NCBI GenBank assembly: GCA_949987565.1
Contig: OX465121.1
Coordinates: 5,625,590-5,689,589, forward strand
Direction of reading: 5' to 3'
Origin: Luidia sarsii
Lineage: Eukaryota > Echinodermata > Asteroidea > Paxillosida > Luidiidae
DNA length: 64,000 nucleotides
The number at the start of each line of letters is the position of its first letter. Position 1 is the first letter of the stretch. The position numbers and the translations under genes were made by a program. Shown here piece after piece: positions 8,903 to 22,200 of this stretch. The notes below the pieces were generated by a model. It worked only from the letters and a program-made list of their open reading frames with translations, had not been told where the DNA came from and did no database searches.

Positions 8903-11900
8903 TTGTCTGTGCAGAGACCAGTACACAACAGTCAGTCGGCAGAGTGTACCTGGTAAGAAAAATACACTTTGCAAGTTAATATCTCCTTCATCATAATCTT
9001 GGCGAAGCTGAAATTTAGTCTGCTAACAGGCCTTGAGAATACCTATCGATCAGTATTAATAAATCTGAAATCGAGCAAAGCATCATGAATATGTGATCAA
9101 GCAAAGACAACTAACCTCTGTCAGCTAGGCAGCTTGTGTGGGCACAGACCAGTACACAACAGTCAGTCGGCAGAGTGTACCTGGTAAGAAAAATACACTT
9201 TGCAAGTTAATATCTCCTTCATTATATTCTTGACGAAGCTGAAAGTTGGTCTGCTAACAGGCCTTGAGAAAACCTATCGATCAGTATTAATAAATCTGAA
9301 ATCGAGCAAAGCATCATGAATATATGATCAAGCAAAGAGAACTAACCTCTGTCAGCTAGGCAGCTTGTATATGCACAGACCAGTACACAACAGTCAGTCG
9401 GCAGAGTTTACCTGGAAAGAAAAATATACTTTGCAAGTTCATATCTCCTTTATTATAATCTTGACGAAGCTGAAAGTTGGTCTGCTAACAGGCCTTGAGA
9501 AAACCTATCGATCAGAATTAATAAATCTGAAATCGAGCAAAGCATCATGAATATATGATCAAGCAAAGAGAACTAACCTCTGTCAGCTAGGCAGCTTGTA
9601 TATGCACAGACCAGTACACAACAGTCAGTCGGCAGAGTGTACCTGGTGAGAAAAATACACTTTGCAAGTTAATATCTCCTTCATTATAATCTTGACGAAA
9701 CTGAAACTTGGTCTGCTAACAGGGCTCGAGAAAACCTATCGATCAGTTTTAATGAATCTGAAATCGAGCAAAGCATCATGAATATATGATCAAGCAAAAA
9801 GAACTAACCTCTGTCAGCTAGGCAGCTTGTATGCACACAGACCAGTACACAACAGTCAGTCGGCAGAGTTTATCTGGAAAGAAAAATAAACATTGCAAGT
9901 TCTTATCTCCTTCATTATATTCCTGACGAAGCTGAAATTTGGTCTGCTAACAGGCCTTGAGAAAACCTATCGATCAGTATTAATAAATCTGAAATCGAGC
10001 AAAGCATCATGAATATATGATCAAGCAAAGAGAACTAACCTCTGTCAGCTAGGCAGCTTGTATGTGCACAGTCCAGTACACAACAGTCAGTCGGCAGAGT
10101 TTACCTGGAAAGAAAAAAAAACTTTGCAAGTTCACATCTCCTTTATTATAATCTTGACGAAGCTGAAACTTGGTCTGCTAACAGGGCTCGAGAAAACCTA
10201 TCGATCAGTTGTAATAAATCTGAAATCGAGCAAAGCATCATAAATATATGATCAAGCAAATAGAACTAACCTCTGTTAGCTAGGCAGCTTGTCTGTGCAG
10301 AGACCAGTACACAACAGTCAGTCGGCAAAGTGTACCTGGTAAGAAAAATACACTTTGCAAGTTAATATCTCCTTCATCATAATCTTGGCGAAGCTGAAAT
10401 TTGGTCTGCTAACAGGCCTTGAGAATACCTATCGATCAGTATTTATAAATCTGAAATCGAGCAAAGCATCATGAATATGTGATCAAGCAAAGAGAACTAA
10501 CCTCTGTCAGCTAGGCAGCTTGTGTGGGCACAGACCAGTACACAACAGTCAGTCGGCAGAGTGTACCTGGTGAGAAAAATACACTTTGCAAGTTAATATC
10601 TCCTTCATTATAATCTTGACGAAACTGAAATTTGGTCTGCTAACAGGCCTTGAGAAAACCTATCGATCAGTATCAATAAATCTGAAATCGAGCAAAGCAT
10701 CATGAATATGTGATCAAGAAAAGAGAACTAACCTCTGTCAGCTAGGCAGCTTGTGTGGGCACAGACCAGTACACAACAGTCAGTCGGCAGAGTGTACCTG
10801 GTAAGAAAAATACACTTTGCAAGTTAATATCTCCTTCATTATAATCTTGACGAAGCTGAAAGTTAGTCTGCTAACAGGCCTTGAGAAAACCTATAGATCA
10901 GTTTTAATGAATCTGAAATCGAGCAAAGCATCATGAATATATGATAAAGCAAAAAGAACTAACCTCTGTCAGCTAGGCAGCTTGTATGCACACAGACCAG
11001 TACACAACAGTCAGTCGGCAGAGTGTACCTGGTGAGAAAAATAAACATTGCAAGTTCTTATCTCCTTCATTATATTCTTGACGAAGCTGAAATTTGGTCT
11101 GCTAACAGGCCTTGAGAAAACCTATCGATCAGTTGTAATAAATCTGAAATCGAGCAAAGCATCATAAATATATGATCAAGCAAATAGAACTAACCTCTGA
11201 TAGCAAGGCAGCTTGTCTGTGCAGAGACCAGTACACAACAGTCAGTCGGCAGAGTGTACCTGGTAAGAAAAATACACTTTGCAAGATAATATCTCCTTCA
11301 TCATAATCTTGGCGAAGCTGAAATTTAGTCTGCTAACAGGCCTTGAGAATACCTATCGATCAGTATTAATAAATCTGACATCGAGCAAAGCATCATGAAT
11401 ATGTGATCAAGCAAAGACAACTAACCTCTGTCAGCTAGGCAGCTTGTGTGGGCACAGACCAGTACACAACAGTCAGTCGGCAGAGTGTACCTGGTAAGAA
11501 AAATACACTTTGCAAGTTAATATCTCCTTCATTATAATCTTGACGAAGCTGAAAGTTGGTCTGCTAACAGGCCTTGAGAAAACCTATCGATCAGTATTAA
11601 TAAATCTGAAATCGAGCAAAGCATCATGAATATATGATCAAGCAAAGAGAACTAACCTCTGTCAGCTAGGCAGCTTGTATATGCACAGACCAGTACACAA
11701 CGGTCAGTCGGCAGAGTTTACCTGGAAAGAAAAATATACTTTGCAAGTTCATATCTCCTTTATTATAATCTTGACGAAGCTGAAAGTTGGTCTGCTAACA
11801 GGCCTTGAGAAAACCTATCGATCAGAATTAATAAATCTGAAATCGAGCAAAGCATCATGAATATATGATCAAGCAAAGAGAACTAACCTCTGTCAGCTAG

Positions 11901-14900
11901 GCAGCTTGTATATGCACAGACCAGTACACAACAGTCAGTCGGCAGAGTGTACCTGGTGAGAAAAATACACTTTGCAAGTTAATATCTCCTTCATTATAAT
12001 CTTGACGAAACTGAAACTTGGTCTGCTAACAGGGCTCGAGAAAACCTATCGATCAGTTGTAATAAATCTGAAATCGAGCAAAGCATCATGAATATATGAT
12101 CAAGCAAAGAGAACTAACCTCTGTCAGCTAGGCAGCTTGTATATGCACAGACCAGTACACAACAGTCAGTCGGCAGAGTGTACCTGGTGAGAAAAATACA
12201 CTTTGCAAGTTAATATCTCCTTCATTATAATCTTGACGAAACTGAAATTTGGTCTGCTAACAGGCCTTGAGAAAACCTATCGATCAGTATCAATAAATCT
12301 GAAATCGAGCAAAGCATCATGAATATGTGATCAAGAAAAGAGAACTAACCTCTGTCAGCTAGGCAGCTTGTGTGGGCACAGACCAGTACACAACAGTCAG
12401 TCGGCAGAGTGTACCTGGTAAGAAAAATACACTTTGCAAGTTAATATCTCCTTCATTATAATCTTGACGAAGCTGAAAGTTAGTCTGCTAACAGGCCTTG
12501 AGAAAACCTATAGATCAGTTTTAATGAATCTGAAATCGAGCAAAGCATCATGAATATATGATCAAGCAAAAAGAACTAACCTCTGTCAGCTAGGCAGCTT
12601 GTATGCACACAGACCAGTACACAACAGTCAGTCGGCAGAGTTTACCTGGAAAGAAAAATAAACATTGCAAGTTCTTATCTCCTTCATTATATTCTTGACG
12701 AAGCTGAAATTTGGTCTGCTAACAGGCCTTGAGAAAACCTATCGATCAGTATTAATAAATCTGAAATCGAGCAAAGCATCATGAATATATGATCAAGCAA
12801 AGAGAACTAACCTCTGTCAGCTAGGCAGCTTGTATGTGCACAGTCCAGTACACAACAGTCAGTCGGCAGAGTTTACCTGGAAAGAAAAAAAAACTTTGCA
12901 AGTTCACATCTCCTTCATTATAATCTTGACGAAGCTGAAACTTGGTCTGCTAACAGGGCTCGAGAAAACCTATCGATCAGTATCAATAAATCTGAAATCG
13001 AGCAAAGCATCATGAATATGTGATCAAGAAAAGAGAACTAACCTCTGTCAGCTAGGCAGCTTGTGTGGGCACAGACCAGTACACAACACTCAGTCGGCAG
13101 AGTGTACCTGGTAAGAAAAATACACTTTGCAAGTTAATATCTCCTTCATTATAATCTTGACGAAGCTGAAAGTTAGTCTGCTAACAGGCCTTGAGAAAAC
13201 CTATAGATCAGTTTTAATGAATCTGAAATCGAGCAAAGCATCATGAATATATGATCAAGCAAAAAGAACTAACCTCTGTCAGCTAGGCAGCTTGTATGCA
13301 CACAGACCAGTACACAACAGTCAGTCGGCAGAGTTTATCTGGAAAGAAAAATAAACATTGCAAGTTCTTATCTCCTTCATTATATTCCTGACGAAGCTGA
13401 AATTTGGTCTGCTAACAGGCCTTGAGAAAACCTATCGATCAGTATTAATAAATCTGAAATCGAGCAAAGCATCATGAATATATGATCAAGCAAAGAGAAC
13501 TAACCTCTGTCAGCTAGGCAGCTTGTATGTGCACAGTCCAGTACACAACAGTCAGTCGGCAGAGTTTACCTGGAAAGAAAAAAAAACTTTGCAAGTTCAC
13601 ATCTCCTTTATTATAATCTTGACGAAGCTGAAACTTGGTCTGCTAACAGGGCTCGAGAAAACCTATCGATCAGTTGTAATAAATCTGAAATCGAGCAAAG
13701 CATCATAAATATATGATCAAGCAAATAGAACTAACCTCTGTTAGCTAGGCAGCTTGTCTGTGCAGAGACCAGTACACAACAGTCAGTCGGCAAAGTGTAC
13801 CTGGTAAGAAAAATACACTTTGCAAGTTAATATCTCCTTCATCATAATCTTGGCGAAGCTGAAATTTGGTCTGCTAACAGGCCTTGAGAATACCTATCGA
13901 TCAGTATTTATAAATCTGAAATCGAGCAAAGCATCATGAATATGTGATCAAGCAAAGAGAACTAACCTCTGTCAGCTAGGCAGCTTGTGTGGGCACAGAC
14001 CAGTACACAACAGTCAGTCGGCAGAGTGTACCTGGTAAGAAAAATACACTTTGCAAGTTAATATCTCCTTCATTATAATCTTGACGAAACTGAAACTTGG
14101 TCTGCTAACAGGGCTCGAGAAAACCTATCGATCAGTTGTAATAAATCTGAAATCGAGCAAAGCATCATAAATATATGATCAAGCAAATAGAACTAACCTC
14201 TGATAGCAAGGCAGCTTGTCTGTGCAGAGACCAGTACACAACAGTCAGTCGGCAGAGTGTACCTGGTAAGAAAAATACACTTTGCAAGATAATATCTCCT
14301 TCATCATAATCTTGGCGAAGCTGAAATTTAGTCTGCTAACAGGCCTTGAGAATACCTATCGATCAGTATTAATAAATCTGACATCGAGCAAAGCATCATG
14401 AATATGTGATCAAGCAAAGACAACTAACCTCTGTCAGCTAGGCAGCTTGTGTGGGCACAGACCAGTACACAACAGTCAGTCGGCAGAGTGTACCTGGTAA
14501 GAAAAATACACTTTGCAAGTTAATATCTCCTTCATTATAATCTTGACGAAGCTGAAAGTTGGTCTGCTAACAGGCCTTGAGAAAACCTATCGATCAGTAT
14601 TAATAAATCTGAAATCGAGCAAAGCATCATGAATATATGATCAAGCAAAGAGAACTAACCTCTGTCAGCTAGGCAGCTTGTATATGCACAGACCAGTACA
14701 CAACAGTCAGTCGGCAGAGTTTACCTGGAAAGAAAAATATACTTTGCAAGTTCATATCTCCTTTATTATAATCTTGACGAAGCTGAAAGTTGGTCTGCTA
14801 ACAGGCCTTGAGAAAACCTATCGATCAGAATTAATAAATCTGAAATCGAGCAAAGCATCATGAATATATGATCAAGCAAAGAGAACTAACCTCTGTCAGC

Positions 14901-15439
14901 TAGGCAGCTTGTATATGCACAGACCAGTACACAACAGTCAGTCGGCAGAGTGTACCTGGTGAGAAAAATACACTTTGCAAGTTAATATCTCCTTCATTAT
15001 AATCTTGACGAAACTGAAACTTGGTCTGCTAACAGGGCTCGAGAAAACCTATCGATCAGTTGTAATAAATCTGAAATCGAGCAAAGCATCATGAATATAT
15101 GATCAAGCAAAGAGAACTAACCTCTGTCAGCTAGGCAGCTTGTATATGCACAGACCAGTACACAACAGTCAGTCGGCAGAGTGTACCTGGTGAGAAAAAT
15201 ACACTTTGCAAGTTAATATCTCCTTCATTATAATCTTGACGAAACTGAAATTTGGTCTGCTAACAGGCCTTGAGAAAACCTATCGATCAGTATCAATAAA
15301 TCTGAAATCGAGCAAAGCATCATGAATATGTGATCAAGAAAAGAGAACTAACCTCTGTCAGCTAGGCAGCTTGTATATGCACAGACCAGTACACAACAGT
15401 CAGTCGGCAGAGTGTACCTGGTGAGAAAAATACACTTTG

Positions 15440-15455
15440 CAAGTTAATAATCTCC
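15440..15455. other. Shared one-base insertion marker
   Basis: The element reads gttaataatctcc instead of gttaatatctcc. The same extra A occurs at about 23,763, exactly 36 x 231 = 8,316 bp away. It therefore predates the long-block duplication and proves common descent of the two monomers. A compensating change unique to copy 1, gttaggggctaac near 15,715, restores the phase here but is absent near 24,031. Confidence 0.9.
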
Positions 15456-16255
15456 TTCATTATAATCTTGACGAAACTGAAATTTGGTCTGCTAACAGGC
15501 CTTGAGAAAACCTATCGATCAGTATCAATAAATCTGAAATCGAGCAAAGCATCATGAATATGTGATCAAGCAAAGAGAACTAACCTCTGTCAGCTAGGCA
15601 GCTTGTGTGGGCACAGACCAGTACACAACAGTCAGTCGGCAGAGTGTACCTGGTAAGAAAAATACACTTTGCAAGTTAATATCTCCTTCATTATAATCTT
15701 GACGAAGCTGAAAGTTAGGGGCTAACAGGCCTTGAGAAAACCTATAGATCAGTTTTAATGAATCTGAAATCGAGCAAAGCATCATGAATATATGATCAAG
15801 CAAAAAGAACTAACCTCTGTCAGCTAGGCAGCTTGTATGCACACAGACCAGTACACAACAGTCAGTCGGCAGAGTTTACCTGGAAAGAAAAATAAACATT
15901 GCAAGTTCTTATCTCCTTCATTATATTCTTGACGAAGCTGAAATTTGGTCTGCTAACAGGCCTTGAGAAAACCTATCGATCAGTATTAATAAATCTGAAA
16001 TCGAGCAAAGCATCATGAATATATGATCAAGCAAAGAGAACTAACCTCTGTCAGCTAGGCAGCTTGTATGTGCACAGTCCAGTACACAACAGTCAGTCGG
16101 CAGAGTTTACCTGGAAAGAAAAAAAAACTTTGCAAGTTCACATCTCCTTCATTATAATCTTGACGAAGCTGAAACTTGGTCTGCTAACAGGGCTCGAGAA
16201 AACCTATCGATCAGTTGTAATAAATCTGAAATCAAGCAAAGCATCATAAATATAT

Positions 16256-19200
16256 GATCAAGCAAAGAGAACTAACCTCTCTCAGCTAGGCAGCTTGTAT
16301 GTGCACAGACCAGTACACAACAGTCAGTCGGGAGAGTTTACCTGGAAAGAAAAATATACTTTGCAAGTTCATATCTCCTTCATTATAATCTTGACGAAGC
16401 TGAAAGTTAGTCTGCTAACAGGCCTTGAGAAAACCTATAGATCAGTATTAATAAATCTGAAATCGAGCAAAGCATCATGAATATATGATCAAGCAAAGAG
16501 AACTAACCTCTCTCAGCTAGGCAGCTTGTATGTGCACAGACCAGTACACAACAGTCAGTCGGGAGAGTTTACCTGGAAAGAAAAATATACTTTGCAAGTT
16601 CATATCTCCTTCATTATAATCTTGACGAAGCTGAAAGTTAGTCTGCTAACAGGCCTTGAGAAAACCTATAGATCAGTATTAATAAATCTGAAATCTAGCA
16701 AAGCATCATGAATATATGATCAAGCAAAGAGAACTAACCTCTGTCAGCTAGGCAGCTTGTATATGCACAGACCAGTACACAACAGTCAGTCGGCAGAGTG
16801 TACCTGGTGAGAAAAATACACTTTGCAAGTTAATATCTCCTTCATTATAATCTTGACGAAACTGAAATTTGGTCTGCTAACAGGCCTTGAGAAAACCTAT
16901 CGATCAGTATCAATAAATCTGAAATCGAGCAAAGCATCATGAATATATGATCAAGCAAAGAGAACTAACCTCTCTCAGCTAGGCAGCTTGTATGTGCACA
17001 GACCAGTACACAACAGTCAGTCGGGAGAGTTTACCTGGAAAGAAAAATATACTTTGCAAGTTCATATCTCCTTCATTATAATCTTGACGAAGCTGAAAGT
17101 TAGTCTGCTAACAGGCCTTGAGAAAACCTATAGATCAGTATTAATAAATCTGAAATCGAGCAAAGCATCATGAATATATGATCAAGCAAAAAGAACTAAC
17201 CTCTGTCAGCTAGGCAGCTTGTATGCACACAGACCAGTACACAACAGTCAGTCGGCAGAGTTTACCTGGAAAGAAAAATAAACATTGCAAGTTCTTATCT
17301 CCTTCATTATATTCTTGACGAAGCTGAAATTTGGTCTGCTAACAGGCCTTGAGAAAACCTATCGATCAGTATTAATAAATCTGAAATCGAGCAAAGCATC
17401 ATGAATATATGATCAAGCAAAGAGAACTAACCTCTGTCAGCTAGGCAGCTTGTATGTGCACAGTCCAGTACACAACAGTCAGTCGGCAGAGTTTACCTGG
17501 AAAGAAAAAAAAACTTTGCAAGTTCACATCTCCTTCATTATAATCTTGACGAAGCTGAAACTTGGTCTGCTAACAGGGCTCGAGAAAACCTATCGATCAG
17601 TTGTAATAAATCTGAAATCGAGCAAAGCATCATAAATATATGATCAAGCAAATAGAACTAACCTCTGTTAGCTAGGCAGCTTGTCTGTGCAGAGACCAGT
17701 ACACAACAGTCAGTCGGCAGAGTGTACCTGGTAAGAAAAATACACTTTGCAAGTTAATATCTCCTTCATCATAATCTTGGCGAAGCTGAAATTTGGTCTG
17801 CTAACAGGCCTTGAGAATACCTATCGATCAGTATTAATAAATCTGAAATCGAGCAAAGCATCATGAATATGTGATCAAGCAAAGACAACTAACCTCTGTC
17901 AGCTAGGCAGCTTGTGTGGGCACAGACCAGTACACAACAGTCAGTCGGCAGAGTGTACCTGGTAAGAAAAATACACTTTGCAAGTTAATATCTCCTTCAT
18001 TATAATCTTGACGAAACTGAAACTTGGTCTGCTAACAGGGCTCGAGAAAACCTATCGATCAGTTGTAATAAATCTGAAATCGAGCAAAGCATCATAAATA
18101 TATGATCAAGCAAATAGAACTAACCTCTGATAGCTAGGCAGCTTGTCTGTGCAGAGACCAGTACACAACAGTCAGTCGGCAGAGTGTACCTGGTAAGAAA
18201 AATACACTTTGCAAGTTAATATCTCCTTCATCATAATCTTGGCGAAGCTGAAATTTAGTCTGCTAACAGGCCTTGAGAATACCTATCGATCAGTATTAAT
18301 AAATCTGAAATCGAGCAAAGCATCATGAATATGTGATCAAGCAAAGACAACTAACCTCTGTCAGCTAGGCAGCTTGTGTGGGCACAGACCAGTACACAAC
18401 AGTCAGTCGGCAGAGTGTACCTGGTAAGAAAAATACACTTTGCAAGTTAATATCTCCTTCATTATATTCTTGACGAAGCTGAAAGTTGGTCTGCTAACAG
18501 GCCTTGAGAAAACCTATCGATCAGTATTAATAAATCTGAAATCGAGCAAAGCATCATGAATATATGATCAAGCAAAGAGAACTAACCTCTGTCAGCTAGG
18601 CAGCTTGTATATGCACAGACCAGTACACAACAGTCAGTCGGCAGAGTTTACCTGGAAAGAAAAATATACTTTGCAAGTTCATATCTCCTTTATTATAATC
18701 TTGACGAAGCTGAAAGTTGGTCTGCTAACAGGCCTTGAGAAAACCTATCGATCAGAATTAATAAATCTGAAATCGAGCAAAGCATCATGAATATATGATC
18801 AAGCAAAGAGAACTAACCTCTGTCAGCTAGGCAGCTTGTATATGCACAGACCAGTACACAACAGTCAGTCGGCAGAGTGTACCTGGTGAGAAAAATACAC
18901 TTTGCAAGTTAATATCTCCTTCATTATAATCTTGACGAAACTGAAACTTGGTCTGCTAACAGGGCTCGAGAAAACCTATCGATCAGTTGTAATAAATCTG
19001 AAATCGAGCAAAGCATCATGAATATATGATCAAGCAAAGAGAACTAACCTCTGTCAGCTAGGCAGCTTGTATATGCACAGACCAGTACACAACAGTCAGT
19101 CGGCAGAGTGTACCTGGTGAGAAAAATACACTTTGCAAGTTAATATCTCCTTCATTATAATCTTGACGAAACTGAAATTTGGTCTGCTAACAGGCCTTGA

Positions 19201-22200
19201 GAAAACCTATCGATCAGTATCAATAAATCTGAAATCGAGCAAAGCATCATGAATATGTGATCAAGAAAAGAGAACTAACCTCTGTCAGCTAGGCAGCTTG
19301 TGTGGGCACAGACCAGTACACAACAGTCAGTCGGCAGAGTGTACCTGGTAAGAAAAATACACTTTGCAAGTTAATATCTCCTTCATTATAATCTTGACGA
19401 AGCTGAAAGTTAGTCTGCTAACAGGCCTTGAGAAAACCTATAGATCAGTTTTAATGAATCTGAAATCGAGCAAAGCATCATGAATATATGATAAAGCAAA
19501 AAGAACTAACCTCTGTCAGCTAGGCAGCTTGTATGCACACAGACCAGTACACAACAGTCAGTCGGCAGAGTTTACCTGGAAAGAAAAATAAACATTGCAA
19601 GTTCTTATCTCCTTCATTATATTCTTGACGAAGCTGAAATTTGGTCTGCTAACAGGCCTTGAGAAAACCTATCGATCAGTTGTAATAAATCTGAAATCGA
19701 GCAAAGCATCATAAATATATGATCAAGCAAATAGAACTAACCTCTGATAGCAAGGCAGCTTGTCTGTGCAGAGACCAGTACACAACAGTCAGTCGGCAGA
19801 GTGTACCTGGTAAGAAAAATACACTTTGCAAGATAATATCTCCTTCATCATAATCTTGGCGAAGCTGAAATTTAGTCTGCTAACAGGCCTTGAGAATACC
19901 TATCGATCAGTATTAATAAATCTGACATCGAGCAAAGCATCATGAATATGTGATCAAGCAAAGACAACTAACCTCTGTCAGCTAGGCAGCTTGTGTGGGC
20001 ACAGACCAGTACACAACAGTCAGTCGGCAGAGTGTACCTGGTAAGAAAAATACACTTTGCAAGTTAATATCTCCTTCATTATAATCTTGACGAAGCTGAA
20101 AGTTGGTCTGCTAACAGGCCTTGAGAAAACCTATCGATCAGTATTAATAAATCTGAAATCGAGCAAAGCATCATGAATATATGATCAAGCAAAGAGAACT
20201 AACCTCTGTCAGCTAGGCAGCTTGTATATGCACAGACCAGTACACAACAGTCAGTCGGCAGAGTTTACCTGGAAAGAAAAATATACTTTGCAAGTTCATA
20301 TCTCCTTTATTATAATCTTGACGAAGCTGAAAGTTGGTCTGCTAACAGGCCTTGAGAAAACCTATCGATCAGAATTAATAAATCTGAAATCGAGCAAAGC
20401 ATCATGAATATATGATCAAGCAAAGAGAACTAACCTCTGTCAGCTAGGCAGCTTGTATATGCACAGACCAGTACACAACAGTCAGTCGGCAGAGTGTACC
20501 TGGTGAGAAAAATACACTTTGCAAGTTAATATCTCCTTCATTATAATCTTGACGAAACTGAAACTTGGTCTGCTAACAGGGCTCGAGAAAACCTATCGAT
20601 CAGTTGTAATAAATCTGAAATCGAGCAAAGCATCATGAATATATGATCAAGCAAAGAGAACTAACCTCTGTCAGCTAGGCAGCTTGTATATGCACAGACC
20701 AGTACACAACAGTCAGTCGGCAGAGTGTACCTGGTGAGAAAAATACACTTTGCAAGTTAATATCTCCTTCATTATAATCTTGACGAAACTGAAATTTGGT
20801 CTGCTAACAGGCCTTGAGAAAACCTATCGATCAGTATCAATAAATCTGAAATCGAGCAAAGCATCATGAATATGTGATCAAGAAAAGAGAACTAACCTCT
20901 GTCAGCTAGGCAGCTTGTGTAGGCACAGACCAGTACACAACAGTCAGTCGGCAGAGTGTACCTGGTAAGAAAAATACACTTTGCAAGTTAATATCTCCTT
21001 CATTATAATCTTGACGAAGCTGAAAGTTAGTCTGCTAACAGGCCTTGAGAAAACCTATAGATCAGTTTTAATGAATCTGAAATCGAGCAAAGCATCATGA
21101 ATATATGATCAAGCAAAAAGAACTAACCTCTGTCAGCTAGGCAGCTTGTATGCACACAGACCAGTACACAACAGTCAGTCGGCAGAGTTTACCTGGAAAG
21201 AAAAATAAACATTGCAAGTTCTTATCTCCTTCATTATATTCTTGACGAAGCTGAAATTTGGTCTGCTAACAGGCCTTGAGAAAACCTATCGATCAGTATT
21301 AATAAATCTGAAATCGAGCAAAGCATCATGAATATATGATCAAGCAAAGAGAACTAACCTCTGTCAGCTAGGCAGCTTGTATGTGCACAGTCCAGTACAC
21401 AACAGTCAGTCGGCAGAGTTTACCTGGAAAGAAAAAAAAACTTTGCAAGTTCACATCTCCTTCATTATAATCTTGACGAAGCTGAAACTTGGTCTGCTAA
21501 CAGGGCTCGAGAAAACCTATCGATCAGTATCAATAAATCTGAAATCGAGCAAAGCATCATGAATATGTGATCAAGAAAAGAGAACTAACCTCTGTCAGCT
21601 AGGCAGCTTGTGTGGGCACAGACCAGTACACAACACTCAGTCGGCAGAGTGTACCTGGTAAGAAAAATACACTTTGCAAGTTAATATCTCCTTCATTATA
21701 ATCTTGACGAAGCTGAAAGTTAGTCTGCTAACAGGCCTTGAGAAAACCTATAGATCAGTTTTAATGAATCTGAAATCGAGCAAAGCATCATGAATATATG
21801 ATCAAGCAAAAAGAACTAACCTCTGTCAGCTAGGCAGCTTGTATGCACACAGACCAGTACACAACAGTCAGTCGGCAGAGTTTATCTGGAAAGAAAAATA
21901 AACATTGCAAGTTCTTATCTCCTTCATTATATTCCTGACGAAGCTGAAATTTGGTCTGCTAACAGGCCTTGAGAAAACCTATCGATCAGTATTAATAAAT
22001 CTGAAATCGAGCAAAGCATCATGAATATATGATCAAGCAAAGAGAACTAACCTCTGTCAGCTAGGCAGCTTGTATGTGCACAGTCCAGTACACAACAGTC
22101 AGTCGGCAGAGTTTACCTGGAAAGAAAAAAAAACTTTGCAAGTTCACATCTCCTTTATTATAATCTTGACGAAGCTGAAACTTGGTCTGCTAACAGGGCT

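Larger units (their letters stand above)
7015..16255. repeat. Long block of about 40 monomers, copy 1
   Basis: This block of about 9.24 kb (40 monomers) precedes a rearranged copy of itself. From 7,015 to about 9,745 the copy lies at +9,240, from about 10,540 to 15,015 at +8,547 (37 units), and from about 15,250 to 16,255 at +8,316 or +8,317 (36 units). Copy 1 thus has three extra monomers around 9,745-10,540 and one extra around 15,015-15,250. Shared rare markers are gataaagc at about 10,943, caacactcag at 13,084, tttatctgg and attcctgacg at about 13,335-13,388, and the extra A near 15,447. Confidence 0.84.
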
